Assembly (NCBI GenBank): GCA_019694595.1 | Contig: JAIBBQ010000001.1 | Location: 1-64,000, forward strand | DNA from: Myxococcaceae bacterium | GTDB lineage: Bacteria > Myxococcota > Myxococcia > Myxococcales > Myxococcaceae | DNA: 64,000 nt | Direction: 5' to 3' | Shown here: one piece after another, positions 16,792-25,715 of the stretch | How positions within the stretch are numbered: the first letter of the stretch is position 1 | Layout: each line of letters opens with the position of its first letter | Notes under the pieces: model-generated | Database searches by the model: none | What the model was told of the DNA's origin: nothing | The model's input: only the letters and a program-made list of their open reading frames with translations | Program-made: the position numbers and the translations under genes

Positions 16792-17955
16792 ATGCGACGA
16801 GGGAGCCCGGCGCTGTGCGGCCTGTTGGTGGTGGTGGCAGCGGGGTGCTCCCACGTCCGGGCGCGGCCCGAACCTCAAGGCCACGAGGTGCACTTCTCGG
16901 AAGTGGTCATCACCGGGGACCTGGAGCTCGAGAAGCTCAACGACGAGGAGCTCTTCGCGGCGGCGACGTCGTTCTACGCGGCGGAAGACTGGGCCCAGGC
17001 CGCGCGCTACTTCGGGCGCATCGCCGACTTCCACGCCAAGAGCCGCCACCGGCGCGCGGCGCTCTACAACGCGGGCCTCGCGCTGGAGAAGCTCAAGTTC
17101 TGGGAAGAGGCCCACCAGCGCTTCGTGGAGCTGTCGGATCCGCAGAAGGGCGTGGGCGACGCGCTCGACGCCACCTTCCGCGTCGCGGAGACGCTGTACC
17201 ACCTCGAGCGCTACGACGAGGCGGTCGAGGTGCTCAAGGTGGTGGCCGAGCGGCAGGACCTGGGCATCGACAAGCGCTTCGAGGCGCAGGTGCAGCAGGG
17301 CGTGTGCGAGCTGGAGTCGGGCCACGCCGACGCGGCGGAAGCCACGCTGCGCAAGGTGCTCAACGCCTGGCAGGCGCTGAGCGACCGCGACGTGGTCGAC
17401 GACTACTACCCGGCGCAGGCCCAGTTCTTCCTGGGGGAGATCTTCCGCCTCAGCTACGAGTCGGTGACGCTCGACGCCAACAAGACGGCCGACGAGCTGT
17501 CCAAGGACCTGGAGCTCAAGGCCGAGCTGTTGCTGTCGGCGCAGGGCCACTTCCTGCGCACCATCCGCATCGGCAACGGGTACTGGGCGACCGCGGCCGG
17601 CTCGCAGATCGGCGGGCTGTACCAGAACCTCTACGAGCACATGACGAACGCGCCGTCGCCGAAGGACCTCAACGCCGAGGAGACGGCGCTCTACCAGGCC
17701 GAGCTGCGCAAGAAGATCCGCGTGCTCATCACCAAGGCCATCACCATCTACGAGCGCACGCTGGAGGCTGCGGAGCGCATCGGCGCCCAGAACCAGTTCG
17801 TGGAGAAGACCCGCGAGAGCCTGCAGAAGATGAAGGACCTGCTGCTGGCCGAGGCGAAGGAAGAAGAAGAGCAGCCGCCCGCGCCGAGCCCCCAGCCGGC
17901 GGGCCGCAAGACTCCGCGCGGGGGGATTCCTCGCACCCAGGTCCCGCGCGGGTAA
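16792..17955 (+). CDS. TPR lipoprotein
   Basis: The 387-residue product starts with a lipoprotein signal (MRRGSPALCGLLVVVAAGC, lipobox AAGC). The mature chain is helical with TPR-like pairs (FYAAEDWAQAARYFGRIADF, LYNAGLALEKLKFWEEAHQR, YHLERYDEAVEVLKVVAER) and a charged tail with a run of Glu followed by Pro. The layout resembles envelope scaffolding TPR lipoproteins such as BamD or CpoB, but I cannot assign it to one. An AAGGAG sequence precedes the ATG. It probably shares a transcript with the M48 protease 10 bp downstream. Confidence 0.75.
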   Translation: MRRGSPALCGLLVVVAAGCSHVRARPEPQGHEVHFSEVVITGDLELEKLNDEELFAAATSFYAAEDWAQAARYFGRIADFHAKSRHRRAALYNAGLALEKLKFWEEAHQRFVELSDPQKGVGDALDATFRVAETLYHLERYDEAVEVLKVVAERQDLGIDKRFEAQVQQGVCELESGHADAAEATLRKVLNAWQALSDRDVVDDYYPAQAQFFLGEIFRLSYESVTLDANKTADELSKDLELKAELLLSAQGHFLRTIRIGNGYWATAAGSQIGGLYQNLYEHMTNAPSPKDLNAEETALYQAELRKKIRVLITKAITIYERTLEAAERIGAQNQFVEKTRESLQKMKDLLLAEAKEEEEQPPAPSPQPAGRKTPRGGIPRTQVPRG

Positions 17956-17965
17956 GACTCACCGC

Positions 17966-19144
17966 GTGGCGGACGCCTTCCTGACCGCGGCCGAGCTGGC
18001 CGACATCAAGGCGTACCACGCGCCCCAGTACACCTTCGGGCTCCTCAAGCTCGTGCTCTCGGGCGCGCTCGCCTGGGGCCTGGTGGCGGCGGTGCGCCCG
18101 CTCTTCGCGCTCGGGACCCGGGTGGGCGAGGCGGTGGCGCGGAGGGTTCCCCTGCCGGGGCTCACCGCGGCGGCTCGGCGGCTGTGGGGCGGTCCGGGGC
18201 TCGCGGCGGCGCTGGGCTTCGTGGCGGTGCTCTCGGCCATCGACTTCGCGGCGTACCTGCCGGGCGACGTGTACTTCGGCTTCGTGCGCGAGCAGGCGTT
18301 CGGCCTCTCGACGCAGGCCTTCTCCGGGTTCGCGGCCGACTACCTGAAGGCCACCCTGCTCACCAACCTCGCCCTGGCGGCGGTGGCGGTGGGGCTCTTC
18401 GGCCTGGCGCGGCGGCTCCGGGCCTGGTGGGTGGTGCTGGCGGTGGTCTGCTCCGGGCTGCTGCTGGTGTCGGCGGCCATCGACCCGTATCGGGCGCGCC
18501 TGTACTTCAAGCAGCACCCGCTCGAGGCGGGGCCGCTGCGTGAGCGCATCACCGCGCTGATGGCGGAAGCCCACATCGACTTCGCCGACGTGCTGGTGGA
18601 AGAGACGCAGACGCAGTCGGTTCGGGTGCAGGCCTACTTCGCGGGCCAGGGCCCGACGCGGACCATCGTGCTCAACGATGCGCTGCTCGAGAAGCTGTCG
18701 CCCGACGAGGTGCTGGCGGCGGTTGCCCACGAGGCCGGCCACGTCGGGGAGCCGCGCTGGCCGAGGTACGTGGGCTCGGTGCTGGCGTTGACGCTCTTCC
18801 TGGCGCTCATCGAGTTGCTGCTGCGCACGGCGGCGGCGCGCGGCTGGTGGGGCATCACCGCGCGAGGAGACGTCCGGGTGCTCCCGCTCATCCTGGCGCT
18901 GTTCTGGCTGGGCTCGATGCTGGTGGCGCCGGTGGCGGGGGCGCTGCAGCGCGGGCGCGAGCTGGAGGCAGACCGCTTCGGCGTCGCGCTGACGAAGGAC
19001 CCGGCCGCCTTCCGGGGACTGTTCGAGAAGGTGACGCGCATCAACAAGCTCGACCCTGACCCGCCGCGCTGGGTGGTGCTCAAGGGGTGGAGCCACCCTC
19101 CGGTGTCGCAGCGCCTCGCGCAGCTCGACGCGCTCGCGCGCTGA
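17966..19144 (+). CDS. M48 family membrane metalloprotease
   Basis: The 392-residue product has several membrane helices in its first 180 residues, then the zinc-binding motif HEAGH at 255-259 and the third ligand in RGRELEADRFG near residue 333. This is the plan of the CAAX prenyl protease 1/Ste24 and HtpX branch of M48. In bacteria such proteases handle membrane-protein quality control. Two further helices follow the active site. The GTG start at 17966 lies 10 bp after the TPR lipoprotein gene. Confidence 0.88.
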   Translation: MADAFLTAAELADIKAYHAPQYTFGLLKLVLSGALAWGLVAAVRPLFALGTRVGEAVARRVPLPGLTAAARRLWGGPGLAAALGFVAVLSAIDFAAYLPGDVYFGFVREQAFGLSTQAFSGFAADYLKATLLTNLALAAVAVGLFGLARRLRAWWVVLAVVCSGLLLVSAAIDPYRARLYFKQHPLEAGPLRERITALMAEAHIDFADVLVEETQTQSVRVQAYFAGQGPTRTIVLNDALLEKLSPDEVLAAVAHEAGHVGEPRWPRYVGSVLALTLFLALIELLLRTAAARGWWGITARGDVRVLPLILALFWLGSMLVAPVAGALQRGRELEADRFGVALTKDPAAFRGLFEKVTRINKLDPDPPRWVVLKGWSHPPVSQRLAQLDALAR

Positions 19145-19154
19145 AAAGACCGAA

Positions 19155-19224
19155 GGCGGGCCACCCTCGAAGTCGGGTGCCCGCCCTCGGGACTCGCGCA
19201 CGGCTCCCCCGAGTCGCGCGAGTC
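19155..19224. terminator. two hairpins between convergent genes
   Basis: The 81-bp gap between convergent stops has a bulged GC-rich hairpin at 19155-19185 (GGCGGGCCACCC against GGGTGCCCGCC). A second, perfect inverted repeat GACTCGCGC / GCGCGAGTC (19191-19199, 19216-19224) abuts the minus-strand stop. Together they look like a bidirectional terminator. Confidence 0.5.
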
Positions 19225-19225
19225 T

Positions 19226-19681
19226 TCAGCGCTCCAGCGCGCCGACCAGCACCCGTGCCCGCCGGGCCGCGGGGGAGCGGCCTTCGGGGTCTGCCTTGGC
19301 CGCGGCCTCGAGGTCCGCCCTGCCCTGGGCGTCGCCGGCCATCAGCCGCAGCTCACCGCGGTTGGCGAGCGCCACGGGGTGCCGCGGGTCGACCGCGAGC
19401 GCCGCCCGGTAGCACGCGGCGGCGTCGTCGAGGCGGCCCAGCTTCTGGTGCACGGTGCCGAGCGCGGCGTGGGCGCTGGCGTCCTTCGGGTTGGCGAGCG
19501 TCAGCCCCTCGAAGATGGTGCGCGCCTCCTCGAGGCGGCCCATGTCGGCGAGATCGCAGCCCAGCCGTGCGATGGCGTGGATGGTCTGCGGGGTGAGCCC
19601 CAGGAGGTCCGCCCAGGTCTTCTCTCCGCGGGCGAGCTGGGTGAGGTCCTTCAGCGCCTGTGCCTTGGTGATGGAGGTCAT
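19226..19681 (-). CDS. SycD/LcrH-like TPR type III secretion chaperone
   Basis: The 151-residue product has the class II type III secretion chaperone plan: a short N-terminal helix, then WADLLGLTPQTIHAIARLGC and three TPRs (ADMGRLEEARTIFEGLTLAN, GTVHQKLGRLDDAAACYRAA, ANRGELRLMAGDAQGRADLE). The LLGLTPxxxxAIxxLGxxL entry into the first TPR is typical of SycD/IpgC/LcrH, which bind translocon proteins before export. It lies directly downstream of a gene for a translocon-like protein. ATG 19681 has GGTGA five bases upstream; a GTG at 19690 overlapping the upstream stop is the alternative. Confidence 0.65.
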   Translation of the reverse strand: MTSITKAQALKDLTQLARGEKTWADLLGLTPQTIHAIARLGCDLADMGRLEEARTIFEGLTLANPKDASAHAALGTVHQKLGRLDDAAACYRAALAVDPRHPVALANRGELRLMAGDAQGRADLEAAAKADPEGRSPAARRARVLVGALER

Positions 19682-19686
19682 GGCGT

Positions 19687-20712
19687 TCACCGCATGTTGT
19701 TGATGGCGGACATCGACATCTCGTGGAGCATCTTGAGCGCGTTGGTCAGCGTGTCCGACATGCGCTGGAACTCCTGCAGCATGCGGGTGATGTTGTTGCT
19801 CTCGGTGGGCGTGAGTTCGCCGTCGCTCATCGCGTCCTTGAAGTACTTGTCGTAGTCCTTCCAGGCCTTGTCCATGCGGGCCTCGAGGTTCTCCATCGCC
19901 GACTTCTTGGAGTTGGGGCGCCAGTTGTGGGTGTCGGGCATCTGGGCGCTCTCGGGCTCCTTCTTCTCGTCGGCACTCTTGGTGGTCGACGCGCTCGAGG
20001 TGGTGCGCGAGTTCTGCGCGGCCTCGACGTCGGCGCGGTTGGTGGTCGAGTCGACCGCGACCGGCTCATCCTTCTTCACGGGGCCGCCGTAGGCCTCGAT
20101 GGCGGAGTTGGTCGCCTTGAGCTGGTACTCCATGGCGTCCTTGGAGACGAGCGGCCCCTTCACCAGGTCGGGGTTCACGTCCATCGCGTTGAAGGCCTCG
20201 GGGTGGTCGAGGAAGTACTTGGCGGCCAGGCGAACCTCGGTCGGCAGCCGGGCGTCGTGCGACGCCGCGTAGAGGTCGCCCAGGTTGGCGACGCCATCGC
20301 GGCTGCCGTCGATGGTGCCGGCGCCGTCGATCGAATCGAAGTGGTCGATGAGCACCTGGAGCTTGTCGGCGCGCTCCTGGAGCTGCCCCACGAAGGTCGT
20401 GGGGTCGAGGGCCACGCCGCCGAGAACGCTGATGGGGTCGGTGGGCGACGGGTCCTTGCGCGGCTGCGGCTTGGGCTTGGGCAGGCCCGGTTCCTCGTAC
20501 GAGGTCGTCGCCGGCTCGGGCATCGGAGTGGGCCCCTGGCACTGCGGCTGGGTCGGCACGATGCCGCCCGAGAAGGCCTCGACCAGGTCCTTCACGATGG
20601 CGCCGAGGAGGCCGATGGGCCCTCCGGTGGCGAAGGCCAGGGCGCCTTCGACGATGTCCTGGCCGACCTTGAGGCCAATCTGCAGTCCGTTGTTTCCGAT
20701 GGCATTCGACAC
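19687..20712 (-). CDS. HrpF/NolX-like putative type III translocon protein
   Basis: The product of about 341 residues has no Sec signal. It begins MSNAIGNNGLQIGLKVGQDI, followed by a Gly-rich hydrophobic stretch (ALAFATGGPIGLLGAIVKDL) that could insert in membranes. The middle has the pattern DHFDSIDGAGTIDGSRDG, LPTEVRLAAKYFLDHPEAFN and a second Asp-rich turn, like the EF-hand-like repeats I recall from HrpF/NolX translocon proteins. The C-terminus is a Met-rich helical tail (SNNITRMLQEFQRMSDTLTN). The GTG at 20712 has GGAG six bases upstream; an ATG at 20769 is less well supported. Its neighbour is a SycD-like chaperone. Confidence 0.5.
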   Translation of the reverse strand: MSNAIGNNGLQIGLKVGQDIVEGALAFATGGPIGLLGAIVKDLVEAFSGGIVPTQPQCQGPTPMPEPATTSYEEPGLPKPKPQPRKDPSPTDPISVLGGVALDPTTFVGQLQERADKLQVLIDHFDSIDGAGTIDGSRDGVANLGDLYAASHDARLPTEVRLAAKYFLDHPEAFNAMDVNPDLVKGPLVSKDAMEYQLKATNSAIEAYGGPVKKDEPVAVDSTTNRADVEAAQNSRTTSSASTTKSADEKKEPESAQMPDTHNWRPNSKKSAMENLEARMDKAWKDYDKYFKDAMSDGELTPTESNNITRMLQEFQRMSDTLTNALKMLHEMSMSAINNMR

Positions 20713-20883
20713 GAGTCGCTCCGCGGTTGGCGCCGGGCTGGAGTGCCGGTTCGCCGCACAGGGCCTCATTGCGTGCCCGGTGCCAGGGGGACCCCCAACG
20801 GTTTCAGCACCTTGGAAGCCCGGCCGGCGCCCAGGAATCCTCCCGGTTGGACCGGGCGTCCCACCCGGTAGATTGCGCGGCGC
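20713..20883. other. 171-bp divergent intergenic region
   Basis: This gap separates the translocon-like gene from ruvX. TTGGAC (20857-20862) and TAGATT (20869-20874) read toward ruvX but are too close together for a normal promoter. I see no convincing promoter pair for the translocon-like gene and no coding frame with support. Confidence 0.3.
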
Positions 20884-21309
20884 ATGCGGCTGATGGGGCT
20901 CGACGTGGGCACGAAGACCGTCGGCGTGGCGCTGTCCGACGAGCTCGGCATCACCGCGCAGGCGCTGATGACGTACCGGCGCACCGGCGCGAAGGCCGAT
21001 CTCCAGGGCCTCCTCGGGCTCATCGCCGAGCACGGGGTCACGGCCCTGGTGGTGGGCCTGCCGCTGCACATGAACGGCGAGGAAGGCGAGCGCGCGGTGG
21101 CGGCGCGCAAGCTGGGCGACGCGCTCGGCGAGCAGGCGAACGTCCCGGTGCACTACTGGGACGAGCGGCTCACGACCGTCGCGGCGCAGCGCGCGCTCCT
21201 GGAAGGCGACGTCTCGCGGGCCAAGCGCAAGGAAGTCATCGATCAGGTGGCAGCGGTGCTCATCCTGCAGGGGTACCTGCAGAGCCAGGCGAAGGAAGAC
21301 GACGAATGA
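20884..21309 (+). CDS. ruvX: YqgF/RuvX-type Holliday junction resolvase-like nuclease
   Basis: The 141-residue product starts MRLMGLDVGTKTVGVALSD, the first RNase H-like strand with catalytic Asp7. It has VVGLPLHMNGEEGERA and the C-terminal YWDERLTTVAAQ and VIDQVAAVLILQGYL motifs with further acidic ligands. Family members process 16S rRNA 5' ends and resemble junction resolvases. The length is standard. The stop overlaps the mltG start (ATGA). Confidence 0.93.
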   Translation: MRLMGLDVGTKTVGVALSDELGITAQALMTYRRTGAKADLQGLLGLIAEHGVTALVVGLPLHMNGEEGERAVAARKLGDALGEQANVPVHYWDERLTTVAAQRALLEGDVSRAKRKEVIDQVAAVLILQGYLQSQAKEDDE

Positions 21310-22370
21310 AGAAGGTGATCATCGGCCTCGCGGTGCTGCTGGTGGTGGCGGCGCTCGGCGCAGCGGCGTTCTGGTACCTGATGGAGAAGCGCCTGACGGA
21401 GTACGTCGCGGCGCCCTTCGGCTCCGACGCGGCGAAGACGGTGGAGATCCCCCCCGGCACCAACCCCAAGGGCGTGGCGACGCTGCTCGCGCAGGGCCAG
21501 GTGGTGCGCGACGCCGACCTCTTCTACGCGTACCTCAAGCGAGACAAGCTGGGCCCCAAGCTCAAGGCGGGCGAGTACGAGTTCAAGGGCGCGCTCACGC
21601 CGACCGAGGTGGCGGAGCTGATCATGAGCGGCAAGGTGAAGCAGTACCGCTTCACGGTGCCGGAAGGGCTGCGGGTCGACGAGATCCTCCCCATCGTCGC
21701 GGAGAGCGACCTCAAGCTCGACCTCAAGAAGCTGCAGGCACTGGCGGCGAGCCCCAAGTTCGTGCGCTCGACCGGGGTGCCGGCCGACGTCTTCGAAGGC
21801 TTCCTCTTCCCCGACACGTATTCCTTCCCCCGGGGCGCCACGGCGGCGGCGGTGCTGCAGAAGATGGCGGCGCGCACGCTGGAGGAAGTGAAGCGGGCGC
21901 CGCGCAAGGCAGGCGTGGAGCTCGACACGCTGCAGGCCGTCACGCTGGCGTCGATCGTGGAGAAGGAGACCGGCGCGGTGGAAGAGCGGCCGCGCATCTC
22001 GTGCGTCTTCCACAACCGGCTGCGGCTCAAGATGAAGCTGCAGACCGACCCCACGGTCATCTACGCGATGATGCTGCTCAAGGGCGTGTACTCGAAGAAC
22101 ATCACCAAGGCCGACCTCACCACCGAGCACCCCTACAACACGTACACGATGAAGGGCCTGCCGCCCGGCCCCATCGCGAGCCCCGGGGAAGCGGCGATCC
22201 GCGCGGCGCTCTCGCCCATCGACTGCAACGACCTCTTCTTCGTGTCCCAGAACAACGGGACCCACATCTTCTGCCCCGACCTCAAGTGCCACGAGGCGGC
22301 GGTGGAGAAGTGGCAGGTGAAGTACTTCAAGAAGAAGAAGGCGGACGAAGGCGGCTCTGCCGAGCCGTGA
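21306..22370 (+). CDS. mltG: endolytic murein transglycosylase MltG
   Basis: The 354-residue product has an N-terminal membrane anchor (VIIGLAVLLVVAALGAAAFWYL), a LysM-like region (about 45-115) and the YceG catalytic domain. The proposed catalytic Glu219 sits in ASIVEKETG, and the signature LQTDPTVIYAM and YNTYTMKGLPPGPIASPG follow. MltG cuts nascent glycan strands to end their polymerisation at the cytoplasmic membrane. It is translationally coupled to ruvX. Confidence 0.94.
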   Translation: MKKVIIGLAVLLVVAALGAAAFWYLMEKRLTEYVAAPFGSDAAKTVEIPPGTNPKGVATLLAQGQVVRDADLFYAYLKRDKLGPKLKAGEYEFKGALTPTEVAELIMSGKVKQYRFTVPEGLRVDEILPIVAESDLKLDLKKLQALAASPKFVRSTGVPADVFEGFLFPDTYSFPRGATAAAVLQKMAARTLEEVKRAPRKAGVELDTLQAVTLASIVEKETGAVEERPRISCVFHNRLRLKMKLQTDPTVIYAMMLLKGVYSKNITKADLTTEHPYNTYTMKGLPPGPIASPGEAAIRAALSPIDCNDLFFVSQNNGTHIFCPDLKCHEAAVEKWQVKYFKKKKADEGGSAEP

Positions 22371-22410
22371 GTTTCTTGCGCCCGCGGACGGGCCCGGGGG
22401 TCTCACGCCC

Positions 22411-24237
22411 ATGAGCCTCGCCAATCGCCTGACCGTGGGAGTCGTGCTGGCGCTCACGCTCGCCGGCTGCAACTGCGGAGGCAAGCTTCGCGCGCTCGAG
22501 GCGGCGCTCACCGTCGAGCCGGCCAACGTCGACTTCGGCGAGGTCCCTGAGGGACAGACGGCGACCGCGATGGTTCAGCTCTCCAACAACGGGAGCCTCG
22601 ATCTCACCCTCGCGACGCCGCTCATCCAGAACAGCCGCCAGGCCTTCGCGGTGGAGAGCTTCCCGAAGTCGTTGCCGGTGGGCGCCAAGGGAACCCTGGT
22701 GCTTCGCTACACAGCGCCGCTCGCAGGCGGCCCCGACGTCGGCGCGCTCCTCATCTCGTCGGAGACCGTCGACGGCACCGTGGCCGTCGGCCTGCGCGGC
22801 ACCTCGGTCCTGGGACCGCGACCCGACGGAGGGACGGATGGGGGCCTGGATGGAGGCCTCGATGGCGGCGCCGACGGCGGGCCCCCGGACTCCGGGAGCG
22901 CGGACGCTGGCCAAGACGCAGGGCCCGGCGACGCGGGCGCTCTCGATGGAGGCGTGGACGGGGGCCCCCTCGACGCGGGCGCCGGCGATGCGGGCCTCGA
23001 CGCCGGCCAGGGCTGGCCGCTCGACGGAGGCAACTCCACCTGTCCCGGAGCATCCGACGTGTACGAGCTCGACCTCGCGCTCACCGACGCGGGAATCTCG
23101 CAGCAGCCGCGCTTGACGCTCCTCCCTGGCGGATACGCGATGGTGTGGACCGACGGAGATCTCGCCGGAACGACGAGCACCGTGGAGGTCGCCCTGCTCG
23201 ACCCGTACGGCAAGCCGCTCGGCCCCCGCCAGCAGCTCATGGGAGCCACCGGCTTCATGCCGCCGCGGCAGGACGCACCGGTCCTGGCCTTCAACGGCAC
23301 GGCCTTCGGCGCGGTGCACGACGACGTGTGGGGGTCGACGCGCAACACGTACTTCGCGACGCTGGACTTGCAGTTCAAGGTCACCGGCTCCTCGGCGCCG
23401 CACGGGCAGCCGCTGGGCAACCAGAGCTACGTCCCGCGGTGGCCCGAGCTGGTGTGGAACCCGCTGGACAAGCAGTGGGCGGCGTTCTGGCACGAGATCG
23501 GCACCGGCAGTCCCTTCGGGCTCTACCTCGAGCGCCTCACGGCGGCGGGCGACTTCAGCTTCGCCACGCGCGGCCCGGTGTGCCAGGCGAACACCGCCAC
23601 CTTCAACGGCCCCAGCTACGGGAACCTGGCCGGCGGCGAGCGCGCGGCGTGGAACGGCAATGGCTACACCTTCGTGTACGTCGAGAACCGCAGCGACGGC
23701 GTGGCGCTCACCCGGCTCGATCGCGACGGCGGCTTCGTCTCTCACAGCACCACCGGCACCGTCGCCGAGGTGTTCCCGTCGGCATCGCTCGCGCAGTCGC
23801 CGGCCGGGTACGGCGTCGCCTGGAGCGAGTGGCCGAACGACGGCGGCCCGGGCAGCAACGGCATGGACGTGCGCTTCTCGCTCGCCGACCCCAACGGCAC
23901 CTTCCAGGGCAGCCCGCTCACGCTCACCCAGAGCGGTGGCTACTGCACGTACCTGGCGTCGGGGTTCTCCACGGCCTGCCCGTACGTCGGCGTGGTGTGG
24001 ACCGGGACCAACTACCTGCTCACCTGGGTGCAGCTCGACGGCGCCATCACCCAGCTGTGGACCACGCGCGTCGACGTGCAGGGCAACGAAGTGGCCGGGG
24101 CGCGGCGGAAGCTGACCTGCGGCACCACCAAGAGCCTCGACCCGTCGCCGCTGTGGAACGGTTCCTTCGCCGCGGTGCCCTTCGTCCGCGAAGGGCCGGG
24201 CGGCAAGCAGGCGCTCAAGCTGCTGCTCTTCCGCTAA
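22411..24237 (+). CDS. large lipoprotein with ASH-like domain and Asp-Gly/Ala repeat linker
   Basis: The 608-residue product has a lipoprotein signal (VVLALTLAGCNCGG). Residues about 30-130 form a beta domain of the kind called choice-of-anchor D or ASH (VEPANVDFGEVPEGQTATAM). A linker of DGG and DAG repeats follows (about 138-210). The rest is a long beta-rich region with repeating GYAMVWTDGDLAG- and GYGVAWSEWP-like blades, suggesting a propeller on the cell surface. The Asp-Gly-Gly/Asp-Ala-Gly linker is common in Myxococcota lipoproteins. No enzymatic motif is visible. Confidence 0.7.
   Translation: MSLANRLTVGVVLALTLAGCNCGGKLRALEAALTVEPANVDFGEVPEGQTATAMVQLSNNGSLDLTLATPLIQNSRQAFAVESFPKSLPVGAKGTLVLRYTAPLAGGPDVGALLISSETVDGTVAVGLRGTSVLGPRPDGGTDGGLDGGLDGGADGGPPDSGSADAGQDAGPGDAGALDGGVDGGPLDAGAGDAGLDAGQGWPLDGGNSTCPGASDVYELDLALTDAGISQQPRLTLLPGGYAMVWTDGDLAGTTSTVEVALLDPYGKPLGPRQQLMGATGFMPPRQDAPVLAFNGTAFGAVHDDVWGSTRNTYFATLDLQFKVTGSSAPHGQPLGNQSYVPRWPELVWNPLDKQWAAFWHEIGTGSPFGLYLERLTAAGDFSFATRGPVCQANTATFNGPSYGNLAGGERAAWNGNGYTFVYVENRSDGVALTRLDRDGGFVSHSTTGTVAEVFPSASLAQSPAGYGVAWSEWPNDGGPGSNGMDVRFSLADPNGTFQGSPLTLTQSGGYCTYLASGFSTACPYVGVVWTGTNYLLTWVQLDGAITQLWTTRVDVQGNEVAGARRKLTCGTTKSLDPSPLWNGSFAAVPFVREGPGGKQALKLLLFR
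22824..23032 (+). repeat. DGG/DAG-coding low-complexity repeat
   Basis: About 210 bp of degenerate GAC/GAT-GGN-GGN and GAC-GCN-GGN codons inside the lipoprotein gene encode alternating Asp-Gly-Gly and Asp-Ala-Gly triplets, presumably a flexible spacer that lifts the C-terminal domain from the membrane. Confidence 0.8.
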
Positions 24238-24245
24238 GGCAGCGC

Positions 24246-25715
24246 TCACCGCGCGCGGTAGAGGTGCAGCGGCGGGTGGGTGCCGGGCAGCTCCTCGTAC
24301 TCCTGCCCGCGGACCCGGACGCCGCCGCGCGCGCCATCCGCGCCGAGCGCCACGCGGTCGAAGCGCACCAGCCAGCGGGGCTTCACCTCGCCGAGCTTGC
24401 GGTCGAAGTCCTTCCAGCGCGCGCGGGCGAGCCGTGACTCCGGGAGGCCGCTCAGGAATGCCACGCTCAGGTCGCGGTAACCCTGCTCGTCGGCATCGAG
24501 CACCACGCCGTCATCCGGCAGGACCTGCGCCTTGAGCTGCTGCGCCACCTCGGTCACCGCCACCGGCTGGGTGGAGACGGGGCTCACCGGCCGCAGCATG
24601 TCGGCCCAGCCTCCGTCGCGGCGGAAGGTGATGGCGCCGAGGGCGAGTGGGAAGGCGACCGCCAGCGCCCAGGCGGCCACGAGCGCGGCGCGCGGCGGCC
24701 GGAGCACCTGCGCACCGAGCGCGATGAAGGGCAGGAGCAGCGCGAGTTCCTTCGAGGTGAAGCGCGCCAGCGGCGCGAAGTTGCCGAGCAGCGTGCTGCG
24801 CACCGTGAAGTACAGCGTCGGGAGCGCGATGGCCGCCACCAGCCAGCGCAGGTCGCGGCGCGTCCTCCACGCGGACCAGAGCCCCACGAAGCCCGCCACC
24901 GCGAGGAGCGGCGAGAGCGTCAGCGCGGCGGTGCCCGGCCAGAACACCAGGTTCATCAGCCGGTACCGCCCGGGCGGCCACGCCGCCTCGTCCTTGGGGA
25001 ACCAGGCGCGGTGAAAGTCGTCGATGTAGTGCGCCGGGTAGAGCGGGTCGCCCAGGTCCACCCAGTTCCCCACCATCCACGCCACCGGGAAGAGCGACGC
25101 CAGCGCGCCGAAGGCCACCGCCCACGTCCAGCGGCGGGAATCCGGGAGGCTCGCCGCGATGCCCACGACGAAGAGCGGCACCAGGAGCCACGCGTCGTAC
25201 CGGGTGGCACACGCCAGGGTGAGCAGCACCGCGGCGCCCACCAGCGCGCGAACGTCGGGCTCGCCCAGCGCGCGGGCCAGCGCGGCCACGGCCGCCACCA
25301 CGCAGAGCACCCCCAGCGCCTCGCTCGCCGCGGTGGTGGAGAACTGGATGTGCATGCCCCACAGCGCGAACGCCAGGCACGCGGCGCGCGGCGCGTTCGG
25401 CAGCGAGGGGAACAGCCTCCGGGTGAGCGCGTGGAGCGGCCACACGGTCGCCACCCCGCAGACGAGGCTCACCAGCCGGCCCACGTGCTCGGGCGATGGC
25501 CACAGCCACGACGCGGCACCCACCAGCATCAGGTGCAGGGGCCCGAACTGCAGCGGGCCCTTGGCGAACGACGTCATCAGGTACGGGGCGGCGGCCCAGT
25601 GCGCGGCGAGCTCCGAGCGCACCACCGCGTCGCCGAAGAGGCTCTGCGCGAAGGGGAAGACGAGCAGCCGCGGCAACGCGACGGCGAGCGCCAGCCACCA
25701 GCGCTCGCGGTTCAC
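24246..25715 (-). CDS. GT39-like membrane glycosyltransferase
   Basis: The 489-residue product has ten or so membrane helices. After the first helix comes QSLFGDAVVRSELAAHWAAA, with the acidic residue in the first periplasmic loop expected of GT-C (PMT/ArnT-like) transferases. ATRYDAWLLVPL and a C-terminal soluble domain with VVLDADEQGYRDLSVAFL follow. Such enzymes use polyprenyl-phosphate sugars to glycosylate proteins or lipids outside the membrane. The acceptor is unknown. The GTG start overlaps the stop of the kinase-STAND-TPR gene by 4 bp, so they are co-translated. Confidence 0.75.
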   Translation of the reverse strand: MNRERWWLALAVALPRLLVFPFAQSLFGDAVVRSELAAHWAAAPYLMTSFAKGPLQFGPLHLMLVGAASWLWPSPEHVGRLVSLVCGVATVWPLHALTRRLFPSLPNAPRAACLAFALWGMHIQFSTTAASEALGVLCVVAAVAALARALGEPDVRALVGAAVLLTLACATRYDAWLLVPLFVVGIAASLPDSRRWTWAVAFGALASLFPVAWMVGNWVDLGDPLYPAHYIDDFHRAWFPKDEAAWPPGRYRLMNLVFWPGTAALTLSPLLAVAGFVGLWSAWRTRRDLRWLVAAIALPTLYFTVRSTLLGNFAPLARFTSKELALLLPFIALGAQVLRPPRAALVAAWALAVAFPLALGAITFRRDGGWADMLRPVSPVSTQPVAVTEVAQQLKAQVLPDDGVVLDADEQGYRDLSVAFLSGLPESRLARARWKDFDRKLGEVKPRWLVRFDRVALGADGARGGVRVRGQEYEELPGTHPPLHLYRAR

